Of a stretch of DNA of 38,560 nucleotides, positions 7,343-13,283 are shown piece by piece. How positions within the stretch are numbered: the stretch's first letter is position 1; the number at the start of each line of letters is the position of its first letter. The notes under the pieces were generated by a model. The model did not search any database and was not told where the DNA came from. It worked only from the letters and a program-made list of their open reading frames with translations. Both the position numbers and the translations under genes were made by a program. The DNA is from Desulfoprunum benzoelyticum (GTDB taxonomy: Bacteria; Desulfobacterota; Desulfobulbia; Desulfobulbales; Desulfocapsaceae), in the NCBI RefSeq assembly GCF_014201505.1, contig NZ_JACHEO010000028.1:1-38560 (forward strand), written 5' to 3'.

Positions 7343-7450
7343 TTCTAACAAGTTATTAGCTGGACGGAATTGCCCAACTAATACACCCAATAGTGCTGTT
7401 AGCGATAAAAGCAAAAACCATGCCAAATCTAATATTATTCACGGTTAAAT
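7343..7450 (-). other. Candidate attI site next to the integrase 3' end
   Basis: Between the integrase stop (7456) and the first cassette lies a stretch with core-like boxes: ATTTAAC (7450-7444 on the minus strand), CGCTAAC, GTTGGGC, and finally GTTAGAA at 7349-7343, where the first cassette begins. Known attI sites have a simple insertion core plus extra integrase-binding boxes and no long attC stem, which fits. An eroded attC of about 107 bp is the alternative. Confidence 0.5.
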
Positions 7451-7455
7451 AATGC

Positions 7456-8892
7456 TTAAAAATCCAATGGACTTTTTGCCTCTTTCGCCGTCTTACTCGG
7501 TATATAGTGGGTATAAATCATCATCGTTCTCACATCGGTGTGCCCCAGCATTGTTTGAATTGTCCGTATGTCGTAGTTAGCTTGTAAAAGATGTGTAGCA
7601 AAACTGTGCCGGAAAGTATGAGATTTAAAGCGTTTAGTGAGTTTTGCCATTCGTGCGGCTCTTTTCAGCGCGTGCTGAACTTGCGATTCATGCAGGTGAT
7701 ATCGTCTACACTCTTTTGTGCCAGGTATCAGGGTCAGTTCTTTTTGTGGCAGAAACCATTGCCAGATGAAATCTTTTGCAGCGGACGGATACTTCTTTTC
7801 GAGTGAATCGACAAGAAATACTCCGGCATAGCCTGCCGCCAAATCTTTTTCATGGAGTTCGCTCACCACCGCCAATTGGTATTTCAATTTCGGGATGAGC
7901 AGCTGAGGGAGAGGTACGGTTCGGTCTTTGTCGCCTTTGCCATGCACAGTCAAAATGCCATCTTCAAAATTGAAGTTTTGCACTCGAAGTGTGAGACACT
8001 CGAAAAGACGTAGACCACAGCCATAAAGAAGACTGATAACGATATCGAAGGGGTATGCAGTTTGCCTAATAATTGCGTCAACTTCTGGGCGGGAAAGAAC
8101 TACAGGGATATATTTTGATTTTTTCGCGCGGGGGACATCGCGTTGATCGCCAAAGTCTTTCTTGATTACATGCCGGAAAAGAAACAGCAGTGCATTAAAA
8201 GCCTGGTTCTGCGTTGACGAGGCCACGCGTTGTTTAACCGCCAAATGGGTGAGATATTCCTTTACGTCAAGTGAAGTAAGCTCTTCCAGCGGTTTATCGG
8301 CCAAATAATGTTGAAATTTGCGGCCCCAATCCGCATATGTTTTCAGCGTCTTTCGTGAATAGTGCCTGACCTTGATTTCTGCAGCGAGTATTTCGATGGC
8401 TTGATCCCAGGCTTGTGATTTTGATTTCTCAAGACAGCGCCATTCGTTATAGCGCTTTCCGCCGTGCGGATTCATGGAAGGGGAAGGTTCCACCACGGTT
8501 ATTGCGGGTATATCCGGGAGCCTGATACCAACAGTGGCTGCACTCTTGGCAACTTGCGCTTTGGGTGGCGGATTTGGCAGGCAAGTGGCCGGAAGACTTT
8601 TTTCTTCCGAGGGTACTGAAGGAGGACAAACTGCCGGTTTCTGCGATTCATAAAAGAGAGAAACCGCGTGGGCAGCCTGGGAACATTGTTGCGGGGTCTG
8701 TCTTTTTGACTTCAGCTTCTCAATGAACAGGCGAACCTGCTCCGATTTGGTTTCCGGAGGCGGATACTTTTCACAAAAATCGAGGAAATATCGTAGCCAC
8801 CTTCGGTAATAGAAATGAAAGGATTCCTGAACTGCTCGCTGTTGTAAGACTTCATTGAACCGGGCTAATACCTTTTCTGGAATAACCAGCAT
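7456..8892 (-). CDS. intI: Integron integrase (tyrosine recombinase) with extra N-terminal domain (478 aa)
   Basis: Tyrosine-recombinase catalytic set: R in YGCGLRLFE, K in HGKGDKDR, H-x-x-R in SHTFRHSFATHLL, H in MLGHTD and the nucleophile Y in MIYTHY. Between these lies the integron-specific insertion (WQWFLPQKELTLIPGTKE... and RRYHLHESQVQHALKRA), which separates IntI from other Xer-type recombinases. The protein is about 140 residues longer than usual IntI; the extra N-terminal part (FHFYYRRWLRYFLDFCEKY) looks like a second core-binding, SAM-like domain before a proline-rich linker. It cuts and joins attI and folded single-stranded attC. It is transcribed in the same direction as the cassettes. 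Start: ATG 8892 is preferred to TTG 8901. Confidence 0.93.
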   Translation of the reverse strand: MLVIPEKVLARFNEVLQQRAVQESFHFYYRRWLRYFLDFCEKYPPPETKSEQVRLFIEKLKSKRQTPQQCSQAAHAVSLFYESQKPAVCPPSVPSEEKSLPATCLPNPPPKAQVAKSAATVGIRLPDIPAITVVEPSPSMNPHGGKRYNEWRCLEKSKSQAWDQAIEILAAEIKVRHYSRKTLKTYADWGRKFQHYLADKPLEELTSLDVKEYLTHLAVKQRVASSTQNQAFNALLFLFRHVIKKDFGDQRDVPRAKKSKYIPVVLSRPEVDAIIRQTAYPFDIVISLLYGCGLRLFECLTLRVQNFNFEDGILTVHGKGDKDRTVPLPQLLIPKLKYQLAVVSELHEKDLAAGYAGVFLVDSLEKKYPSAAKDFIWQWFLPQKELTLIPGTKECRRYHLHESQVQHALKRAARMAKLTKRFKSHTFRHSFATHLLQANYDIRTIQTMLGHTDVRTMMIYTHYIPSKTAKEAKSPLDF

Positions 8893-8973
8893 GTCTTTCA
8901 ATGTTATGGCATCAGGAAATAAATTTTTGATGGATCTTCGTCGGATCTATCGCTATTCTGTATCCTTGGCTAG

Positions 8974-9029
8974 TTTGCCTGTCAATCAAAAAGTACCAAA
9001 ATTACTCATTGAAGTACTGTACAGGCAAA
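8974..9029. promoter_or_regulatory. Inverted repeat in the integrase upstream region
   Basis: TTTGCCTGT (8974-8982) and ACAGGCAAA (9021-9029) are perfect inverted arms; GTAC is repeated in the inner part, and CTGTACAG is itself palindromic. It lies 80-140 bases upstream of the integrase start. It could be an operator, an integrase-binding region or the remnant of an element end. It is not a classical LexA box (CTGT-N8-ACAG). Bases 8893-9198 hold no gene. Confidence 0.45.
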
Positions 9030-9235
9030 ATGGTCTTGAAAAATCACTTAATCACCACTTTCTCCCCCCAAAAATACCTATTGGAGACCTCTCCCTACTC
9101 CTTTATAAAAACCATTTCAATGGCAATCTTAATAAGTTTGGTGCGTCTGCGACTTGACCTTATTCCTGAGTATATGCCCTACCTGAACAGTAGAAATAAG
9201 GGCGTATGCCCTGAAGGGTTCTTTGCCCTGACAGG

Positions 9236-10054
9236 TTAGAATGGGATGTCATGGAAGATGATCCCATCTTTATCCATCCGGTCATTGATAGCAATCTGAT
9301 TTTCCTGTATCAGATTTACATATTCAAACACAAGGTCCTCGCTGACCTTGGCAACAAAGGCCGTATCCTGAGGCGTCAGGCCCTTATGCAGGCAAGCAAG
9401 AATGCGTTTATAATCTTTTACATAACGGGTGATTGCCTCCGGTGAGTGATTGGTTTCCCTGGCGGTTTCTTCTACTGATTTGCCCTCGACAATCATTTTA
9501 TAGCAGATCTGCCTCTTATGAGAGACGGATCTTCCCATGTCATGGATGGTACCACGTCGAGGAACAAGAGCCTGATGTTCTTTTTCCCATTTCCGTACAT
9601 AGTTGGAAATGGTTGCCGGACTCAAGCGCATCATGGTCGCGACATCAACCCCGGTAAGGACTCCGCCCTGTTCTTTGGCCTGATGAAAAAGTCTGACCGT
9701 TGCCTGCTGCCGGATCCGCATTCTCTTTTCGCCTTTGAATGCGGCTTCGATATCCTCCGGCGCAATCATATCAACAAACACCGGCTTGATTTTTGTCTTT
9801 TGCATGGATTTCCCGTATGCGGCCTGTTCTTTTTCATCAACCGCCGGCCACATGATCTGCCCCATACGCAAGTGGCTGTTTACCGGGTAGAATTGATCAA
9901 CTAGTTTCTGGATATTGTTGACCAGTACCTGCCGGGTGAGATGGCCGCCCATCTGGGGACATTGCTGCTCAAAGAAAAGCGAAAGAGCAGAGGCGAAGGT
10001 CTTTTTCTGCAACGGACCAAACTGTGCCTCAAGGCTGGATGTGGAGGATTTCAT
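9236..10054 (-). CDS. DUF1670 family protein, second of pair (272 aa)
   Basis: From memory this is a clear DUF1670 protein: PLQKKTFASALSLFFEQQCP near the N-terminus (about 14-33), HLRMGQIMWPAVD (about 61-73), a helix-turn-helix GVDVATMMRLSPATISNYVRKW (split: VATMMRLSPATIS, NYVRKWEKEH, about 138-162), VPRRGTIHDMG and a second helix-turn-helix SVEETARETNHSPEAITRYV in outline (about 197-215). DNA binding is strongly suggested; no nuclease triad was found. Its ATG overlaps the stop of the upstream DUF1670 gene by four bases (ATGA) after GGGAGG, so the two are translationally coupled. The 22-bp inverted ends around the pair suggest that the proteins act on those ends, but this is inference. Confidence 0.88.
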   Translation of the reverse strand: MKSSTSSLEAQFGPLQKKTFASALSLFFEQQCPQMGGHLTRQVLVNNIQKLVDQFYPVNSHLRMGQIMWPAVDEKEQAAYGKSMQKTKIKPVFVDMIAPEDIEAAFKGEKRMRIRQQATVRLFHQAKEQGGVLTGVDVATMMRLSPATISNYVRKWEKEHQALVPRRGTIHDMGRSVSHKRQICYKMIVEGKSVEETARETNHSPEAITRYVKDYKRILACLHKGLTPQDTAFVAKVSEDLVFEYVNLIQENQIAINDRMDKDGIIFHDIPF

Positions 10055-10911
10055 ATTTTCCTCCCTGAGTTCGGCCCATGCTTTTTTTTAAAATCAACAT
10101 GTTTGTAGTAGACCCGGCCCCGCGCCTCGATTTCGGCGATTCGTTCTCGATATGTCGGATCTTCGCAGGCATCCGTATGCAGACCGAGATAGGTGTTGAC
10201 AGTATGGACGGAAACGCCGACGACGAGCGCTGTTTTCAGGTTGTTGCGGAACCTGCGCTGGCAATAGACAACCCGACAGAAGGTGTCGATGTAGCGTTCA
10301 ACCGCCGTCAGAGAATGTTTGATGATACGGGCAATTTCAACAGGTTCTTTTTCTTCCAGGAAGAGCGTGATTGCCTGCACTCTGTGCGTCACACCGGGGC
10401 CTATGTCTTTCTGCTGTCCTCGGGTAGGAACTGAAATGCCCTGTTTCCGGAGATCTTGTATGTCACGGCGAATGGTCCGGACGTCGGTGTCCAGGATCTC
10501 TGCCAGGTCCTCTTGAGAGAGAAGGGCCTGCTGTTCCTGTGCTTCAACCGCCATCCGGTTTATCTGCTGCTGGCGCTTGGCTGAACGATTGTATTGCCTG
10601 CGGACTTCTGCGTCTTCCTTGGGCTTGATGTGGGCCAGAATGATTCTTCGCAACTTACAGGCATGCAATGGCTTGCCGGGTGGCTCATTCATATCCAGCG
10701 CTGTCCAGATCATCTGGCCGGGCTGCAGAATATTGCCCTCGGCGTGATCGCCAATGGCAAAGACTTCTTTGGCTTTTTCAACGATCACTTCGGATTCGAA
10801 AGGTGAGCAGTTGGTTCCAAAGGTGATAAGATTTGTGAACATTGTCTCAAGAGTCTTGAGGTCTAGCCGGGTTTCATGTAACAATTTTTGATGGGCGTAT
10901 GTCTGGATCAT
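10051..10911 (-). CDS. DUF1670 family protein, first of pair (286 aa)
   Basis: A paralogue of the downstream gene: the N-terminal part has LQPGQMIWTALD (about residues 83-94, matching the partner's MGQIMWPAVD), then a helix-turn-helix SQEDLAEILDTDVRTIRRDI in outline (about 138-157), VPTRGQQKDIGPGVTHR and a second helix-turn-helix region EPVEIARIIKHSLTAVERYI (about 194-213). The C-terminus is basic (FKKKHG). GGAGGTACCC lies directly before the ATG at 10911, a strong ribosome binding site. Upstream of it is a possible extended -10 (TGCTATACT) near 10965-10975. DUF1670 pairs are known in Gram-negative genomes without assigned function. The tandem helix-turn-helix layout fits a regulator or a transposition-target protein. 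Confidence 0.88.
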   Translation of the reverse strand: MIQTYAHQKLLHETRLDLKTLETMFTNLITFGTNCSPFESEVIVEKAKEVFAIGDHAEGNILQPGQMIWTALDMNEPPGKPLHACKLRRIILAHIKPKEDAEVRRQYNRSAKRQQQINRMAVEAQEQQALLSQEDLAEILDTDVRTIRRDIQDLRKQGISVPTRGQQKDIGPGVTHRVQAITLFLEEKEPVEIARIIKHSLTAVERYIDTFCRVVYCQRRFRNNLKTALVVGVSVHTVNTYLGLHTDACEDPTYRERIAEIEARGRVYYKHVDFKKKHGPNSGRKI

Positions 10912-11057
10912 GGGTACCTCCTTTATTGGTCAGCTCTTGCTCACTGCGGTCTGTCAACTACAGTATAGCACGAGCAGGTTACCCCTTCCGGACATACGCC
11001 CTAATCGGAAATATTGCGTTTAATAAGATTGTGAATTTCTTGAGATTGGAAGCGGCA

Positions 11058-11106
11058 AGTTAACTTAAAAATCACCGGTTTATCCGGTGCATTTTAAAGG
11101 TTGGAA
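11058..11106 (-). repeat. attC site (49 bp), right arm
   Basis: Minus-strand R''=TTCCAAC, stem AAAATGCACCGG / CCGGTGATTTTT, R'=GTTAACT. The stem and loop nearly match the intron-interrupted attC at 3865-3914, which links the arrays on the two sides of the integrase. Confidence 0.85.
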
Positions 11107-11137
11107 TCAGTGTCGTGTCTCCGGATTATTTTAACCA

Positions 11138-11761
11138 TTATACAACTGTATCGTCAGGACAATTATTCGTGATGACAACTTCACACTCAATGCCGTCAGT
11201 CGTATATACACGTTCCTTATATTTTATAAAAAATCTGATAGGAGAAACCGCAGCAAGGAACTCTCCACCACAACCAGGATGTTTCATTCCTATGGGGATA
11301 GGGACCTCCTCGTACGATAAGGAAGGCAGGTATAGAATCTCATGAGAACCACATTCAAGGCAACGAGGTTTTCGATTTGTATCCACATATTGTTTTAAAT
11401 TTTCCATTTCATTTATTGAATCTTGCAGAATATCTTTTGTTATTGACAAGTCTTGCAACATGACACTGTCAGGTTTTAATAATAATTTTTCAATGATTGA
11501 CTGTTTTTCTTTGAGCCTGCTCTTTTCTTTTTCGATGTCCTGATTACGCTGCAAAAGTCTTTCTTTAAGCTTATTAACTTCACAATAGTTCGGAATAACT
11601 TCACCTGGAACCAATGTCTGGCAAACATTACACCAAGCGAGTTCTGGTACTAAATTTATTAAACCGTCATTTGTTTTATATTTAAACCTACCATAGGTAA
11701 CACCATCAGAACTCAAAAATGAACATTTTGAGCACGTAATAACTGTTGCATTCACTGACAT
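11138..11761 (-). CDS. Zinc-ribbon/coiled-coil cassette protein (207 aa)
   Basis: Four cysteine pairs are seen: CSKC (about residues 10-13), CNVC (about 44-47), CLEC (about 133-136) and a CGG near 164. The first two probably make one zinc ribbon and the last two another. Between them lies a charged helix likely to form a coiled coil (KLKERLLQRNQDIEKEKSRL, about 64-83). No enzyme motif is visible and I do not recognise the family. The gene starts about 135 bases inside its cassette, unusually far, leaving room for its own promoter; a GAATTC palindrome lies in that space. The attC at 11058-11106 closes the cassette. Confidence 0.8.
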   Translation of the reverse strand: MSVNATVITCSKCSFLSSDGVTYGRFKYKTNDGLINLVPELAWCNVCQTLVPGEVIPNYCEVNKLKERLLQRNQDIEKEKSRLKEKQSIIEKLLLKPDSVMLQDLSITKDILQDSINEMENLKQYVDTNRKPRCLECGSHEILYLPSLSYEEVPIPIGMKHPGCGGEFLAAVSPIRFFIKYKERVYTTDGIECEVVITNNCPDDTVV

Positions 11762-11850
11762 AATAATTTCCTTTCATTTCATTTGTCAGATTTCAGAGAG
11801 TGACCTGCTTCCAGTAATGACCCCACCTCTAGTGAGAGTTCTATCATTTA

Positions 11851-11867
11851 GAATTCCTAGGGAATTC
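11851..11867. promoter_or_regulatory. 17-bp palindrome upstream of a cassette gene
   Basis: GAATTCCTAGGGAATTC is a near-perfect palindrome about 90-110 bases before the start at 11761. On the minus strand TTGAAT and TGATAG lie around it with a 17-base spacer, a weak promoter candidate. It may be an operator within the cassette. Confidence 0.35.
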
Positions 11868-11895
11868 AAAGAAACAGTAAATCTATTTAATCACA

Positions 11896-11959
11896 ATTCA
11901 ACCTGCGGGAAACAAGTGTTATGTCCCCCGGAATATCCGCTGCAACAAACTTGTTAGTC
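11896..11959 (-). repeat. attC site (64 bp), right arm
   Basis: Minus-strand R''=GACTAAC and R'=GTTGAAT. The arms (CAAGTTTGTTGCAGCGG against CACTTGTTTCCCGCAGG in outline) are imperfect but fold as a long stem. R'' begins three bases after the TAG stop of the DUF6232-like gene. Confidence 0.75.
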
Positions 11960-11961
11960 AA

Positions 11962-12375
11962 CTAACTTCGATAAACAATAGCTTTTGACAGTGCTTCTTC
12001 AATTTGTTCAACATAGCCAGGAACATCGCTACGCAATGCTTCCACTTCACCTGATGAAGTAGTAAGAATTATATAGTGTATAATTTTCTTCTTTTCATTT
12101 ACTCCCCACCAAATAGTAAAAACTATTGAAACAAAGATTAAAATAAGAATTGAAATACTGCCGCCTTTATCCTCATTCATCATTAACAACTGAGCAATGC
12201 CCCAAAGCACAAGACCAAAAACGATAAGCTTATAGAATTCTCTTGATTTAGTTTCGTCAAAAACCTTCGTTCTAATAGAATTTATCGCAGAAATCGCATA
12301 CGTTTTTTGCATTGCAATAAATCTAGCATTAGTTACCTTAACGTTGCCGTCATCGAAAAAAACAACCTCTTCCAT
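11962..12375 (-). CDS. DUF6232-like membrane protein (137 aa)
   Basis: The N-terminal part has a short beta pattern ending in VKVTNARFIAMQKTYAISAI (about residues 13-32) and INSIRTKVF, followed by two hydrophobic segments (about 50-66 and 74-94, LIVFGLVLWGIAQLLMM and ISILILIFVSIVFTIWW), then a soluble tail with EVEALRSD. This layout, a PH-like strand region with two membrane helices and a second half of the fold, fits my memory of DUF6232. It is a common kind of cassette protein, with no known reaction. The start follows GAGGAATGTGTT. The upstream attC (12398-12447) is degenerate. Confidence 0.8.
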   Translation of the reverse strand: MEEVVFFDDGNVKVTNARFIAMQKTYAISAINSIRTKVFDETKSREFYKLIVFGLVLWGIAQLLMMNEDKGGSISILILIFVSIVFTIWWGVNEKKKIIHYIILTTSSGEVEALRSDVPGYVEQIEEALSKAIVYRS

Positions 12376-12397
12376 AACACATTCCTCATTTTTTTTT

Positions 12398-12447
12398 GCC
12401 TAACGGCGGGCATAATGCGCGGCGACTTTTTACGTCGGTCTTAATGC
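12398..12447 (-). repeat. Partly degenerate attC site
   Basis: Minus-strand R'=GTTAGGC (12404-12398) and a stem GACCGACG / GTCGCCG are clear, but the R'' side reads GCATTAAGACC instead of RYYYAAC. The site overlaps the stop of the 12441-13076 gene. Confidence 0.6.
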
Positions 12448-13076
12448 TTTGACTGGGCATCTGATTTTTCAATGAAATCGACCATAAACGCTTGATTTCG
12501 ACTACCAAGTTGTTTTAGTGTCTCGTCGATTTTGCTCAATTCTTCACGAATTCTTTTGGCCTCATTGTCGTCGTGAGCAACTGTTTCAGCATAGGATTCA
12601 ATATCGATTTTCGATTCAGTCTCACAAATTACGGGATTTAGTGAAAGTAGCTTTTTCGCTTCATATTTCGCCGTTACCAAAATTGAACGATCCCCAATCA
12701 CACTTCTAAGACCTACATACTGCCCCCAATTTAATTCACGCGTTCCGCCTGGAGGCAACGAGGGAATGCCACGGATAAGCGGTCCAGAATCCATCCATTT
12801 AATATCTTCCTTTTTAATTTCCTCCCATCCGTATGCGTTTTTTGGAATCTTTTCCGAGAAATCAAATTCTATATCGTAAGCTACGGCCTTCCCGATATTT
12901 TTGATGACAAGCGTTATCATCGTTGAGCGTTTAAGATCGTGCTTCGTGTATACAATTACCTCAGGGTCTGTCTGGCTACGAAAAAGGAGGTAATTTATTA
13001 CTGTAGCCGTGACCGTTACGAGGCTGACAATCACAGTCGCCCAAAACATTCCAATAGTTGTCCAATGTGGTTCCAT
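12441..13076 (-). CDS. Membrane-anchored cassette protein of unknown function (211 aa)
   Basis: One N-terminal membrane helix (about residues 8-32, MFWATVIVSLVTVTATVINY) is followed by a soluble domain. This starts with a strand-rich part, ITLVIKNIGKAVAYDIEFDF (about 54-73), typical of an immunoglobulin-like or CARDB-like fold, and ends with a charged helix (RIREELSKIDETLKQLG). Proteins of this shape are frequent in accessory islands but I cannot give a named family. The ATG at 13076 lies 13 bases inside the attC core at 13083-13089. No strong ribosome binding site is seen. Confidence 0.78.
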   Translation of the reverse strand: MEPHWTTIGMFWATVIVSLVTVTATVINYLLFRSQTDPEVIVYTKHDLKRSTMITLVIKNIGKAVAYDIEFDFSEKIPKNAYGWEEIKKEDIKWMDSGPLIRGIPSLPPGGTRELNWGQYVGLRSVIGDRSILVTAKYEAKKLLSLNPVICETESKIDIESYAETVAHDDNEAKRIREELSKIDETLKQLGSRNQAFMVDFIEKSDAQSKH

Positions 13077-13082
13077 CTATAT

Positions 13083-13155
13083 GCCCAACAAGTAATTCTA
13101 CAGAACTGTATATATAGCCATCTGTGATTTTATACAGAAAGATTGTGTGTTAGGC
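13083..13155 (-). repeat. attC site (73 bp), outermost on the right arm
   Basis: Minus-strand R''=GCCTAAC (13155-13149) and R'=GTTGGGC (13089-13083) are exact partners but for one base. The stem includes CTGTATAA / TTCTGTA-type arms. It closes the cassette whose gene survives only as a fragment (13098-13283). Confidence 0.75.
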
Positions 13156-13283
13156 ATTTTGAAAGATTCAATGACAATATTGTGCAGTGCCGGATTGAGA
13201 TTTCCATTGCCAATGAAAATGCACTGGTAAGCCCTATTGCTTAGGACTTCCTGATCATGACTGACTTCCTCGGTGCTTTGTTG
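13098..13283 (-). pseudogene. 3' fragment of a cassette gene, in frame behind the helicase stop
   Basis: After the TGA of the SNF2-type helicase the same frame stays open for about 61 codons, with residues such as RAYQCIFIGNGNLNP and HNIVIESFKMPNTQS, ending at TAG 13100-13098 inside the attC at 13083-13155. The residue pattern looks protein-like, and an attC follows, as for a normal cassette. The simplest reading is that the defence block at 13.28 kb and beyond replaced the front of a cassette gene. No start codon with a ribosome binding site is present. Confidence 0.45.

Larger units (their letters stand above)
9199..11002. mobile_element. Putative 1.8-kb mobile unit carrying two DUF1670 genes
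   Basis: The gene pair is bounded by inverted ends: AGGGCGTATGCCCTGAAGGGTT at 9199-9220 and, as reverse complement of 10981-11002, AGGGCGTATGTCCGGAAGGGGT, 18 of 22 identical. Both genes lie inside, on the minus strand. A weaker copy of the end (AGGGCATATAC, minus strand) lies just outside at about 9164-9174. No clear target duplication is visible. It separates the integrase from the right-hand cassettes. Confidence 0.55.

Noticed and set aside
8974..9029. LexA-regulated integrase promoter
   Set aside because: CTGTACAG lacks the CTGT-N8-ACAG spacing and the Geobacter-type LexA pattern is not present, so I list only a dyad.
226..13155. CRISPR array as explanation of the repeated hairpins
   Set aside because: The hairpins differ in length and sequence, alternate with genes, and carry RYYYAAC/GTTRRRY ends, which fits attC and not CRISPR repeats.
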